Assembly: GCA_900551975.1 (NCBI GenBank)
Contig: URYA01000003.1
Location: 1 to 33,071, forward strand
Length of the DNA stretch: 33,071 nucleotides
Direction: 5' to 3'
Source of the DNA: an uncultured Collinsella sp.
GTDB taxonomy: Bacteria > Actinomycetota > Coriobacteriia > Coriobacteriales > Coriobacteriaceae
In this document: one piece after another, positions 23,271-31,722 of the stretch
Position numbering within the stretch: the stretch's first letter is position 1
Layout of the letters: every line of letters begins with the position of its first letter
Position numbers and translations under genes: made by a program
The notes under the pieces: model-generated
What the model was told of the DNA's origin: nothing
What the model saw: the letters and a program-made list of their open reading frames with translations, nothing else
The model's database searches: none

Positions 23271-24026
23271 ATGGCGCGAGCCATCTTCCAAACTATTTAT
23301 GACAACGTGAAGCAGTCGATTGACGACGGCACATACGCCTATCAGAGTTATCTGCCTTCAGAGACTGAGCTCACGCAGCTGTTTGACTGTTCGCGCATGA
23401 CGGTCCGTCGCGCCATCTCGATGCTTGCGGCAGATGGTTACGTGCTCCCCCAGCAAGGCAAAGGCATGCGCGTCATTCGCAACATCAGTGACGAGAAGAG
23501 TCGTGGTGGCGGCGGACTCGAGACCTTTAAGGAAATCGCGGTCAACCGAGGCTTTGAGCTCAAGACTGTCACCACCGTCTTTGAGCTCCTCATCTGCAGC
23601 AAGGCTCTCTCCAAGATTACCGGGTTTCCCGAAGGCTGCGAGCTCACACGAGCCAAACGCATCCGCTATGCAGACGGACAAGCCGTGTGCTCCGACGACT
23701 CCTATTACCTAAGCTCACAAGTACCGGGGCTGACACCCGAGATTGTCAACGACTCAATCTATCGTTACCTCGAAGAAGATCTTGGCATTAAGATTGCCAC
23801 GGGCAAACGCGATGTGACGATCGAGCATCCCACGCCCGAGGATACGCGCGTGCTCGATCTCGACGACTTTAACGCACTCGCCGTTATACGCGGGCAGACC
23901 TACAACGCCGACGGCATCCTTATGGAATACACCGAGACCAAACAGGTCCCCGGGTTCTTTTTGCTCCATGAAACCGTGACGCGCAACGGTACCGGTCGAA
24001 CCGGCCACCAAAGTAGCATGAACTAA
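23271..24026 (+). CDS. GntR/HutC-family (TreR-like) sugar-responsive repressor
   Basis: 251 residues. The N-terminal winged helix (about 1-70) has YLPSETELTQLFDCSRMTVR and GYVLPQQGKGMRV; the C-terminal UTRA effector domain (about 85-245) has TRAKRIRYADG, SIYRYLEEDLGI and ALAVIRGQTYNADGILMEY. It resembles TreR and other phospho-disaccharide sensors. TAGGAG lies seven bases before the ATG, 65 bases after the dehydrogenase, so both are probably one transcript. The TCTAGACAAG-type dyads in 21968-22133 are likely its binding sites, which would make it the repressor of both divergent units. Confidence 0.88.
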   Translation: MARAIFQTIYDNVKQSIDDGTYAYQSYLPSETELTQLFDCSRMTVRRAISMLAADGYVLPQQGKGMRVIRNISDEKSRGGGGLETFKEIAVNRGFELKTVTTVFELLICSKALSKITGFPEGCELTRAKRIRYADGQAVCSDDSYYLSSQVPGLTPEIVNDSIYRYLEEDLGIKIATGKRDVTIEHPTPEDTRVLDLDDFNALAVIRGQTYNADGILMEYTETKQVPGFFLLHETVTRNGTGRTGHQSSMN

Positions 24027-24035
24027 CCATTTATT

Positions 24036-24107
24036 AGTTGCGGTGGAATAGCTCCTAGAATGGCCCGCTTAAGGGCAAAACAGGAACTATTCCACCGCAA
24101 CTTTTTT
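24036..24107 (+). terminator. Very long nested terminator hairpin
   Basis: AGTTGCGGTGGAATAG (24036-24051) pairs perfectly over 16 bp with CTATTCCACCGCAACT (24087-24102), followed by a T-run to 24107. Inside, CCT/AGG and GCCC-GCTTAA-GGGC make further stems, so the whole region folds as one rod. It ends the dehydrogenase-GntR transcript and, without a T-run on the other strand, may also affect the convergent ferredoxin gene. Confidence 0.9.
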
Positions 24108-24157
24108 GGCCGGCGGGGCAGTACCTGTCCCACCGGCCATCATTTACGCTCGTTTAG

Positions 24158-25411
24158 CTAGTCCGCGAGCTTTTCCACTTGGTCGAGCATCTTGTTGAGC
24201 TTGGCCTTTGCTTCGGCCTTGACCTTCTCAGCTTCTTCGTGAGCCTTCGCCTTCTGGGCGGCCTTTTCCTCGGCTTCGGGATCGACGACGATCAGGTTGG
24301 ATGCATCGTGTTCAACCAACTTGAGCGCATGCTCGGGACACACCTTGACGCAGGCACCGCAGCCCAAGCAATACGTCGACTCCAACGCAAAGCGGCCGCT
24401 TCCCACCAAATCGCAGGCGAACGTGGGACACACGTTGACGCACTCGCCGCACGACGTGCACTTGTCAAAATCGCACTCCGGCGTGCTCACCTGCATATTC
24501 TGGGCAAGCTCGGGGTGGTTTTGCAATGTCGAGAGCACCAGCTGCCGCCCATGCGTGAGCGAACGGCGGCGCTTGGTCGTCGTGGTACCGCACATGGTGT
24601 TGAGCGTGCGCTCAAGCTGCGTGATCTGGTGACGGTGGGCCTTCAACTTCTGCGTCACCGAGGCCAGCGCCGCCGTCGCCGGGTTGAGCTTGGTCACCGT
24701 CAGGCCCGTGGTGCGGGCAATCTTTTCCATGTACTCCTTGCGCTCGTACTCGCGGCGCTTATGGCACTTGAGGCTCTTGGGGTCGACCTCCAGGCCCATA
24801 CCCGTGCCAGACCACTCCTCGGCCTTTGCAATCGCCTCGCCCAGAATGTCCTCACCGCCGGTGTTGCGGCATTTATCGCACACACCCAACGGCAGGTACA
24901 CACTCACGTTGGGATAGTCCGCCAGTACCGAGAACCAGGTCTCGGCCGTAATATCGCCCACGCAGGCAACGACGACTTCGTTCTCACGCGGCATGCGCTT
25001 GAGGGCGCGCGTGCAGGTGACGTAGGCGGTCTCGTGGCTCGTAGCAGCAGAAACGATATCGTCATACAGGTTTTTAGGCGCCAGGCGCGGCGAGATGATC
25101 GCCTCGGTCGGACAGGCAGCGGCGCACAGGCCGCACTTGCGACAGGAGTCGAGGATCTCGATGGCGTCTTCCTCGACCTCGATAGCGTTGACCGGGCACA
25201 CGTCCATGCACGCGGTGCAGCCGCTCTTTTCGTTTTTGCAGGTCAGACACGGGATGGTGTTGCCGCGCGGGCGCTCCTTGTAGTCGGCAGGATTCCACTG
25301 CGGTGCCGACGGATCGAGTGCATCGGTCACGCCGCCAAGCGGATTTTTAAGAAAGTCGAAACCCTTGCTGATCTCGATAATGTCATCAAACAGATCGTGT
25401 TCCTGCGCCAT
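24158..25411 (-). CDS. Polyferredoxin-like protein with two pairs of 4Fe-4S motifs
   Basis: 417 residues from the ATG at 25411 (GGGAGGGG upstream). The N-terminal cluster pair uses Cys55/58, 65/68/72 and CRKCGLCAAACP (90-101); the C-terminal pair is CTSCGECVNVCP and CLGCGACVKVCP. The middle region of over 200 residues has additional cysteines (VTCTRA, VVACVGDI, GVCDKCRN, LKCHKR) and no recognised fold. The last 45 residues are a highly charged Ala/Glu/Lys helix, likely a coiled coil. It should carry electrons in the cytoplasm, perhaps for a redox complex; no partner enzyme is next to it. The bacterium's anaerobic life fits. Partner and reaction are unknown. Confidence 0.8.
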   Translation of the reverse strand: MAQEHDLFDDIIEISKGFDFLKNPLGGVTDALDPSAPQWNPADYKERPRGNTIPCLTCKNEKSGCTACMDVCPVNAIEVEEDAIEILDSCRKCGLCAAACPTEAIISPRLAPKNLYDDIVSAATSHETAYVTCTRALKRMPRENEVVVACVGDITAETWFSVLADYPNVSVYLPLGVCDKCRNTGGEDILGEAIAKAEEWSGTGMGLEVDPKSLKCHKRREYERKEYMEKIARTTGLTVTKLNPATAALASVTQKLKAHRHQITQLERTLNTMCGTTTTKRRRSLTHGRQLVLSTLQNHPELAQNMQVSTPECDFDKCTSCGECVNVCPTFACDLVGSGRFALESTYCLGCGACVKVCPEHALKLVEHDASNLIVVDPEAEEKAAQKAKAHEEAEKVKAEAKAKLNKMLDQVEKLAD

Positions 25412-25530
25412 GCGCGGCCCCTCCCTGAGCAGTGCAAACAAGCAAGAGATAATGATACGCTATCGGCCCACGCCTCGGGCAAATTACACGCGGAGCACCT
25501 TTGAGGCAAATAGACCTACAATCTATTGCC

Positions 25531-25548
25531 AACCTAATCGCCTAGGTT
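25531..25548 (+). promoter_or_regulatory. Dyad before the hydroxyacid dehydrogenase
   Basis: AACCTA-atcgcc-TAGGTT, three bases before the Shine-Dalgarno GAGGAG. It is a candidate operator or RNA hairpin near the ribosome binding site. No clear -35/-10 pair was found. Confidence 0.4.
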
Positions 25549-25565
25549 TATTGAGGAGTCACAAG

Positions 25566-26522
25566 ATGAAGATTGCCCTGATCGAACCGTTGGGAGTACC
25601 CGAGCAGACCATCGACAGGCTCTCCGCACCCCTTAAGGATGCCGGACACGAGTTTGTCTATTTCGATACCAAAACAACCGATCCGGCCGAGCTCGCTCGA
25701 CGCAGCGAGGGCGCCGAGGTCGTCATGATCGCCAACAACCCCTACCCTGCCGAGGTCGTCGCCGGCTCCGATGCGCTCAAGATGATCGCCGTTGCCTTTA
25801 CGGGCATCGACCACGTGGGGCTTTCCGCCTGCCGTGAGCGCGGTGTTGAGGTTCGCAACTGCGCCGGCTACTCCGACGTTTCGGTCGCCGAGCTCACCCT
25901 TGGCCTGACCATCGACGTGTTGCGCAAGGTGGGCGCCGCCGATGCCGCCGTCCGCAGCGGCAAGACGAGCGCCGGCCTAATGGGCGCCGAGATCCGCGAC
26001 AAGACCGTGGGTATCGTGGGCTGCGGTAAGATCGGCTGCGCCACGGGTCGTCTCTTTAAGGCCTTTGGCGCCCGCGTGCTGGGATATGCCCGCCACGAGC
26101 ATCCCGAGGCAGCCGAGGCCGGCATTGAGCAGGTTTCGCTCGAGCAGTTGCTCGCCGAGTCCGATATCGTAAGCCTGCACCTGCCTAACAATGACACCAC
26201 GCGCAAGAGCTTTGGCACCGAGCAGTTCGCCCAGATGAAGGACGGTGCCGTCTTTATCAACTGCGCCCGCGGTGCCATCGTGGATAACGATGCCCTTGCC
26301 CAGGCACTCAACGACGATAAGCTCGCCGGTGCCGGCATCGACGTCTTTGATATGGAGCCGCCCATCCCCGCCGACTACGCGCTCATCAACGCCAAGAACT
26401 GCACCTTCACGCCACATGTAGGCTTCCTTACGCACGAGGGCATGCAGCGCCGCGCCAAGATTGAGTTCGACAACGTCGTCGCCTACGTCGAGGGTCGCGC
26501 GCAAAACGTTTGCGAGCTGTAG
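25566..26522 (+). CDS. D-isomer-specific 2-hydroxyacid dehydrogenase
   Basis: 318 residues from the ATG with GAGGAG ten bases upstream; the open frame extends 67 codons without homology. NAD loop VGIVGCGKIG (148-157), catalytic Arg235 (NCARGAIVD), Glu264 (FDMEPP) and His284 (FTPHVGF) are all present. It reduces a 2-keto acid to the D-hydroxy acid or the reverse. The MEPP block and TPH ending fit the phosphoglycerate/glycerate/hydroxypyruvate branch, but length and lack of a regulatory ACT domain argue against a biosynthetic SerA. It stands alone between terminators. Confidence 0.88.
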   Translation: MKIALIEPLGVPEQTIDRLSAPLKDAGHEFVYFDTKTTDPAELARRSEGAEVVMIANNPYPAEVVAGSDALKMIAVAFTGIDHVGLSACRERGVEVRNCAGYSDVSVAELTLGLTIDVLRKVGAADAAVRSGKTSAGLMGAEIRDKTVGIVGCGKIGCATGRLFKAFGARVLGYARHEHPEAAEAGIEQVSLEQLLAESDIVSLHLPNNDTTRKSFGTEQFAQMKDGAVFINCARGAIVDNDALAQALNDDKLAGAGIDVFDMEPPIPADYALINAKNCTFTPHVGFLTHEGMQRRAKIEFDNVVAYVEGRAQNVCEL

Positions 26523-26609
26523 TCAAACGAGAGCGGGGCAAAAACCTCATCGCAGGCCTACCCCGCCTTCTTTGGTTCAACTAACCTGACCCCTTTGCGT
26601 CATAGCAAA

Positions 26610-26642
26610 AAGGGGCAAAGCCATCTGCTGGCTTTGCCCCTT
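26610..26642. terminator. Bidirectional terminator between hydroxyacid dehydrogenase and gldA
   Basis: AAGGGGCAAAGCC (26610-26622) and GGCTTTGCCCCTT (26630-26642) form a perfect 13-bp stem with a 7-base loop; A-rich on the left (serves gldA on minus) and TT-C-CTT on the right. Confidence 0.88.
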
Positions 26643-26654
26643 CCTTAGCTTGAT

Positions 26655-27755
26655 TTACTCATCCATGAGATAGTAGTGGCCCAGCGCGTCGGCACCCAGG
26701 ATGGCGTTGGCGACCATCTCAGGCGTCACCTCAAACGGCATGTTGCACATGGTGTCCTCGGGCGCGCACGCGGCCTCGGCAACAATCATGGCCTTCTCGC
26801 GCGTAGCCTCGGCAACGCCAAGTTCCTTCATCGTGACCGGCAGGCCCAGCTCAATGCAGAAGCCCAAGACTTCCTCGAGTTTCTCAGTCGGAGCATCCTC
26901 GAGTACCAGCTGGACGATAGTGCCAAAGGCGACCTTCTCGCCGTGATACATGCCGTGGCACTCGGGCAGCATCGTCAGGCCATTGTGGATGGCATGAGCA
27001 GCAGCAAGGCCCGAGCTCTCAAAGCCAATACCCGAAAGCAGCGTATTGGCCTCGATGATGTGCTCGACGGCAGGCGTGAGCGCACCCTTCTCCAGCGCAA
27101 CCTTGGCCTTGACGCCATCGGCCATAAGCGTCTCGTAGCAGAGCTTGGCGAGCGCCAGGCCGGCCATGCCGCCCTTGCCGCCAGCGCAGGTGCCGCCGTC
27201 GGCATCGTGCGTCGCCTGAGCCTCAAAGTAGGTTGCGAGCGCATCGCCCATACCGGAAACCGTCAGGCGCACCGGGCTCGCCGCGATAACCGTCGTATCC
27301 ATCAGGACAATGTTGGGGTTTGCCTTAAGGAATAGGTACTTATCGAACTGGCCGTCATCGGTGTAGAGCACCGAAAGTGCCGAGCACGGGGCATCGGTCG
27401 AGGCGATGGTGGGGCAAATAATAACCGGAGACTCCAGGTAGTAGGCGACGGCCTTGGCGGTGTCGAGGATCTTGCCGCCACCGACGCCGACGATGATGTC
27501 GCAACCGTTGTCGCGAGCGAGCGCAACCAGGCGATCGACCTCGCCCTTGGAGCACTCGCCGTTAAAGTCCTCAAACAGCAGCTCGGCCTTAGCCTCGGCA
27601 AAGCCGCCCTCGATCTTGGCACCGACGCGCTTCTTGCCCGAAGGCGTCACGATGACGAGGGCCTTAGCGCCGAGCGGCTCGACATAGGAGCCGAGCTTGG
27701 CGAGCTCGTCCGGACCCTGGATGTACTTGCTGGGGCTATTGAAAATTGCAGCCAT
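26655..27755 (-). CDS. gldA: Glycerol dehydrogenase (iron/zinc alcohol dehydrogenase family)
   Basis: 366 residues, matching GldA throughout. It interconverts glycerol and dihydroxyacetone with NAD. NAD loop VGVGGGKILDTAK (94-106), the IICPTIASTDAPCSALSVLY block, and metal ligands in GMGDALATYFEA (Asp), AHAIHNGL (His) and CHGMYHGEKVAFG (His). The ribosome binding site is weak (GGGAT). It is followed upstream by a second alcohol dehydrogenase on the same strand, but a strong terminator lies between, so they are separate transcripts. Confidence 0.95.
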   Translation of the reverse strand: MAAIFNSPSKYIQGPDELAKLGSYVEPLGAKALVIVTPSGKKRVGAKIEGGFAEAKAELLFEDFNGECSKGEVDRLVALARDNGCDIIVGVGGGKILDTAKAVAYYLESPVIICPTIASTDAPCSALSVLYTDDGQFDKYLFLKANPNIVLMDTTVIAASPVRLTVSGMGDALATYFEAQATHDADGGTCAGGKGGMAGLALAKLCYETLMADGVKAKVALEKGALTPAVEHIIEANTLLSGIGFESSGLAAAHAIHNGLTMLPECHGMYHGEKVAFGTIVQLVLEDAPTEKLEEVLGFCIELGLPVTMKELGVAEATREKAMIVAEAACAPEDTMCNMPFEVTPEMVANAILGADALGHYYLMDE

Positions 27756-27780
27756 AACTATCCCATTCTCTAAAAAAGAA

Positions 27781-27812
27781 AGGGGCTCCGTACAGATACG
27801 TGCGGAGCCCCT
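27781..27812 (-). terminator. Terminator of the iron alcohol dehydrogenase
   Basis: AGGGGCTCCG (27781-27790) pairs with CGGAGCCCCT (27803-27812); on the minus strand the stem is followed by TTCTTTTTT. It lies 22 bases after the stop codon and about 26 before the gldA start. Confidence 0.9.
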
Positions 27813-27833
27813 CGTTACGATAACAAGAGTCGA

Positions 27834-29057
27834 TTAGAAATCGATGTCGGTGTCGTAGTAGCAGGCCTTGAGAATCTTCTCGAAGTCGGCAGCCTTGGTC
27901 TCACGCGGGTTCTCGGGCGTGCAGGCGTCCTGCTCGGCGTTCGCGGCGATCTCGGGCAGCTTGGCGAGGAACTCCTCCTCGGAAACCATCTGCGGGTTCT
28001 CGGCGTCGACCTTCACGCCGCCATTCGCGTAATCCTTGATGGACTGCGGAATGTTGAGCTGGTCGTTGAGGTCGCGGATCTTCTGGACGAGCGCGGCGAT
28101 GAGCTCCTCGTTGGTCTCGCCGGGAAGGTGCAGGATCTCCTTGGCCACGTAAGCGTAACGCTCGGCAGCACGGGGATCCTTGGAGTTCCACTGGATGACC
28201 TTGCCCAGGTACATGGCGTTAGCGGCACCGTGGATGATGTGGCCGTTCTCGAAGGCAGCACCGGTCTTGTGAGCCATGGAGTGAACGATGCCGAGCAGGC
28301 CCGAGGAGAAGGCGATACCGGCGATGCACTGAGCCTCGTGCATGTGCTGACGGGCCTCATGGTCGCCAGCATAGGACTTGGGCAGCCACTCGACGATCTC
28401 GCGGATGCCGTGCAGAGCGTTGGCGTCGGTGAACATAGAGGCGCAGGTGGAAACGTAGGCCTCCATGCAGTGGGTCAGAGCGTCCATGCCGGTGTGAGCG
28501 CACAGCTTGGCGGGCATGGTGTAGGTGAGCTCGGGGTCGACGATGGCGACATCAGGGGTGATGTTGAAGTCGGCCAGCGGGTACTTGATGCCCTTGGCGT
28601 AGTCGGTAATGACGGAGAACGCGGTGACCTCGGTAGCGGTGCCGGAGGTAGAGGAGATGGCGCAGAAATGAGCCTTCTGACGCAGCTCAGGGAAGCTGAA
28701 CGGCTGGATGATGTTATCGAAGGACTCCTCGGGATACTCGTAGAAGACCCACATGGCCTTAGCGGCATCGATGGGCGAGCCGCCGCCGATGGCGATAATC
28801 CAGTCGGGCTCGAACTCGCGCATGGCCTCGGCGCCCTTCATGACCGTCTCGATGGACGGGTCGGACTCGACGCCCTCGAACAGCTTGACCTCGAAACCGC
28901 CTTCCTTAAGGTCGTTCTCGACGTCCTGCAGGAACCCGCCGCGGCGCATAGAGCTGCCGCCAGAAACGATGATGGCCTTCTTGCCCTTGAGGTTCTTCAC
29001 CTCGTGGCGAGCGCCCTCACCAAAGTACAGATCGCGAGGATTGGTAAAACGTCCCAT
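27834..29057 (-). CDS. Iron-containing alcohol dehydrogenase (butanol dehydrogenase-like)
   Basis: 407 residues from ATG 29057 (TAGGAGG eight bases upstream), starting MGRFTNPRDLYFGEGARHEV. NAD loop IAIGGGSPIDAAKAM, the SSTSGTATEVTAFSVI block, and the metal site in HTGMDALTHCMEAY, GIVHSMAHKTGAAF and NGHIIHGAANAMYL. It probably reduces acetaldehyde or other aldehydes to alcohol for NAD regeneration. The extra C-terminal segment with DFEKILKACYYDT is common in gut anaerobe members. Confidence 0.93.
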   Translation of the reverse strand: MGRFTNPRDLYFGEGARHEVKNLKGKKAIIVSGGSSMRRGGFLQDVENDLKEGGFEVKLFEGVESDPSIETVMKGAEAMREFEPDWIIAIGGGSPIDAAKAMWVFYEYPEESFDNIIQPFSFPELRQKAHFCAISSTSGTATEVTAFSVITDYAKGIKYPLADFNITPDVAIVDPELTYTMPAKLCAHTGMDALTHCMEAYVSTCASMFTDANALHGIREIVEWLPKSYAGDHEARQHMHEAQCIAGIAFSSGLLGIVHSMAHKTGAAFENGHIIHGAANAMYLGKVIQWNSKDPRAAERYAYVAKEILHLPGETNEELIAALVQKIRDLNDQLNIPQSIKDYANGGVKVDAENPQMVSEEEFLAKLPEIAANAEQDACTPENPRETKAADFEKILKACYYDTDIDF

Positions 29058-29557
29058 ACTGTGCCTCCTAAACAAGCCCCTCTTAGACTTGCGTATATAA
29101 CGGAGCACCCAATTGGCTCCGTTAGGACCGGTTTGCGCGTTGCCGGCGATGACAATGCGCGATGTCTAAACGTCTCAACGCTCAGACAAACACTATTTTA
29201 CCGTTCTGGTTGGTCAGTTATTCACCTAAAGCCGCCAATGATGAAACGTTTTTTCTATCCCTGAAGACCCTTGTGCGGCATTCATACTCCCAAGCTGGGC
29301 AAACGTTTTATCAAGGTTGACTACATATCCCGGGCAGGACTGTGCCCCTCCAAAATATGCACCGTTCGCGGCCAAAAATCGACCGTTTGCGGCACCGTGA
29401 TACCACTCGATCGTCCAAGGTGCCGACATTTGTGCGACATCCGTCTTCGTGGTGCAAAGGTGCAAGTCCAAGTGCGGCACCCCCGGTGTGCCACATGCGG
29501 GTAAACTAGAACCTTATATAGAAACATTTGAACCCTAACCGCAGCAAAGGAGGCCCC
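29058..29557. promoter_or_regulatory. 500-bp divergent intergenic region with several regulatory-looking motifs
   Basis: A 9-bp perfect stem TAACGGAGC (29098-29106) / GCTCCGTTA (29116-29124) lies in the leader of the alcohol dehydrogenase. A paired box, ACCGTT-C/T at 21-bp spacing, spans 29361-29391 and resembles 22003-22033. TGTGCGGCAT/TGTGCGACAT occur at 29272 and 29429, and AAACGTTTT at 29240 and 29305. TATATA (29515-29520) may be the -10 of the rightward gene. No gene is visible. Confidence 0.5.
29361..29391 (+). repeat. Copy 1 of a 31-bp paired-box element shared with 22003-22033
   Basis: Two boxes, ACCGTTCGC and ACCGTTTGC, lie 21 bp apart with the spacer GGCCAAAAATCG. The reverse complement of 22003-22033 has ACCGTTTAC, spacer GGCCAATAATCA and ACCGTTTAC: 25 of 31 positions agree. 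Two helical turns between boxes suggests a protein binding on one face of DNA. Confidence 0.6.
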
Positions 29558-30634
29558 ATGGCATTCGATCCCATTCAAGAGGATTGCCATCGCCTCGTTC
29601 TTGAGGCCTTGCGCCGCGACAATATCCCGCTCACCGACGCTGCCGCCGTAGAGCGTCTGATGGAACAATTCACCCGCAACCCCGCACCGCTCATCGTGCA
29701 CGACCGCGACCGCGCCGGGCACCTCATTGCCAAGGTGGTCGAGGCCGTCGACTACCGCATTCCCTTTATCCCTGACGATGCCCAGGCAGAGCAAGAAGAG
29801 GCCGCTGCCGAGAACATGCTCCGCGAGGCGGCCGCACTCGATCCGGCCAACTGGGATGCCCAGCGCATGCTGACGGCACTCACCGCCGAATCCAACGAGG
29901 AATACGTACAGTACCTGGTATCCAAGTGCGATGAGGTCGAGCACGACCTGGCGCTCAAGATCGCCTCGGCTCAGGACCCCTACGAGCGCGAGGCCGCAGG
30001 CGACCTTATGCGCCGCCCCTATCTGCGCTGGCTTGCCGCCCTTGCGTCACGCGCCCTCATTAGCGGCCGCTATCGCATGTCGCTCGAAGCCGCGAATCGC
30101 AGCTTGGACTTTGCGCCCAACGACCCCGCTGGTGTCCGCCACACCGCGATGCTCGCCATGGCAAAGCTCGAATACCCCGCCGAGGAGCTCAAGCGCTTTC
30201 GCTCCGCTCACTCCGTGCCGTACCTCGCGAATACCCCGCTGCGCCGCCGCCCCAAAGATGCAGAGCGCGACTTGGACCCGTGGACGCTCATCGCGCTGAT
30301 GAGCGCTGCCTGGCGCGAGCTGGACTACGAGGGCGCCGAGCACTACTTGCGCATCCTCGCACGCTCGTGTCCGCACGCAGCCGAGGCGCTCTACTTCCAA
30401 ACCGAGTTTCCCGATGGCGTCTATGCCCGCGTCAACGTGGGTGCGGGCTCCACTGACGAGCTTGTCCTTGCGCTGTCCGAGGCGACGCCGGTACTGCAGG
30501 AGGGCCTGGGCGCCCCCGACAACGCCAGCTTTGCCGCCTGGGTCGCCACCAACGATATCGTGCGTTCCCAAATCGATGAGCGCATCCTGCGGGCGGCCGA
30601 GCAAGGTTTGCCGTTTAAGGGAGGAGACCTCTAA
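29558..30634 (+). CDS. Helical-repeat (TPR-like) protein of unknown function, first of a coupled pair
   Basis: 358 residues from the ATG with AAAGGAGG six bases upstream. Not recognised as a named family. It is mostly alpha-helical, with TPR-like helix pairs: an early AAAENMLREAAALDPANWDAQR unit (about 81-102), SGRYRMSLEAANRSLDFAPN (about 167-186) with the following HTAMLAMAKLE helix, and ELDYEGAEHYLRILARSCPH (about 255-275). No signal peptide or membrane segment. The stop codon overlaps the start of the next gene by one base (TAATG), so both are made together. The second protein has the same repeat order, suggesting duplication. A scaffold or protein-interaction role is inferred only. Confidence 0.7.
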   Translation: MAFDPIQEDCHRLVLEALRRDNIPLTDAAAVERLMEQFTRNPAPLIVHDRDRAGHLIAKVVEAVDYRIPFIPDDAQAEQEEAAAENMLREAAALDPANWDAQRMLTALTAESNEEYVQYLVSKCDEVEHDLALKIASAQDPYEREAAGDLMRRPYLRWLAALASRALISGRYRMSLEAANRSLDFAPNDPAGVRHTAMLAMAKLEYPAEELKRFRSAHSVPYLANTPLRRRPKDAERDLDPWTLIALMSAAWRELDYEGAEHYLRILARSCPHAAEALYFQTEFPDGVYARVNVGAGSTDELVLALSEATPVLQEGLGAPDNASFAAWVATNDIVRSQIDERILRAAEQGLPFKGGDL

Positions 30635-31677
30635 TGGATCCGAGCGTCTACATCCCCGCCTACCTGGAGCGCGCCTACGTTGCGTCGCACCCCGAACTCA
30701 CCGATGCAGCACGCGAGCTTGTCCATAACGACGTGAGTGTCAACCCTCATAAGTATGCGCAGACCGAGCATGCCCAGGCACTGCTGTCCTATGCCGGCGT
30801 TCATCGCCACCTGCTCGACGAGCTCCATCGCATCGAGGACATGGGCAGCGACGAGGAGTTCGAGCAGACGCGCAATCGTCTGTTCGACGACATGCGAGAT
30901 GAGCTGCTCAAGATTGTCCGCGTCGATGCGCTGGCCGTCGACGCGCAGCTGCTCGCCATCATTTTGGCGGACACGCCCGTCGACGCCTGCCTGGGCGACC
31001 TGATGAAGCTCGAGGCGACCACGGCCGATTACCTGCAGCAAAGCGTGCCAGGGTTCGACATGGAAGCCCCGCATTACTGGGCCAACAAGGTTTTGACGGA
31101 CGGTGTGGCGGCGGCAGATCTCACCGTGAGCGAGCCGGCACTTATCGGGTGGCTTCACACACTCGAGGCCATCTCGCAGCTGTGCATGGCGAGCGCCCGC
31201 TACCGCGCTGCCGCCAACTACGCCCGCCGCGTCCTTAAGGCAGAAGGCTATCCCACCCGAGCCGCAGGCACCGTGTTGCTCGCCCTCGCTCGTCTGGAAG
31301 ATCAGGACGGCTTTTTTGCCCTAGCCCACCAGCTCGAGGAAGAGATCGGGGCAGACGCACTCGAGAACTCTCCTTGGTATCTGCTCGCCCGCACGATTCT
31401 GCTGTTCAAAACGAACAAGATGCGCCCGGCGACACGCGCGCTGCGCGAGTTTGCTAACCGCTGCGAGGGCGGCGCGTTCTTCTTGCTGAACCCCATGTAC
31501 CAGACGCCGTACCTTCCCTGCCGGCCCGAGCCACGCGATCCCTGGGATCTTTCGCACCAGGCCGTTTGGGAAGCGGACGGCATTATCTCGGATACCCCCG
31601 ACTTTGCCCCCTGGGCCAATGCCTGCGAAGACGTATCGCAGCTTGCCCAGGAATTTGCGCGCCGCTACGGCTTTTAG
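30634..31677 (+). CDS. Helical-repeat (TPR-like) protein, paralogue-like partner of the previous gene
   Basis: 347 residues; GGGAGGAG in the end of the preceding gene serves as its ribosome binding site. Helix-rich with no membrane segments. ASARYRAAANYARRVLKAEG then TVLLALARLEDQD parallels the middle repeat of its neighbour, and NSPWYLLARTILLFKTNKMR then ATRALREFANRCEGGAFFLL then a TPYLP turn parallels its later repeat. The C-terminus (EFARRYGF) differs. The pair could form a hetero-oligomer. It ends 46 bases before murT; co-transcription with cell-wall genes is possible. Confidence 0.7.
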   Translation: MDPSVYIPAYLERAYVASHPELTDAARELVHNDVSVNPHKYAQTEHAQALLSYAGVHRHLLDELHRIEDMGSDEEFEQTRNRLFDDMRDELLKIVRVDALAVDAQLLAIILADTPVDACLGDLMKLEATTADYLQQSVPGFDMEAPHYWANKVLTDGVAAADLTVSEPALIGWLHTLEAISQLCMASARYRAAANYARRVLKAEGYPTRAAGTVLLALARLEDQDGFFALAHQLEEEIGADALENSPWYLLARTILLFKTNKMRPATRALREFANRCEGGAFFLLNPMYQTPYLPCRPEPRDPWDLSHQAVWEADGIISDTPDFAPWANACEDVSQLAQEFARRYGF

Positions 31678-31722
31678 CGACGCGATCGCCCCGACCATGT
31701 CATCTATGTTAGGAACGGCTTC

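Noticed and set aside
29163..29188. TGTCT...AGACA as a further GntR site
   Set aside because: The arms are only five bases and the centre is much longer than in the dyads at 21968-22133.
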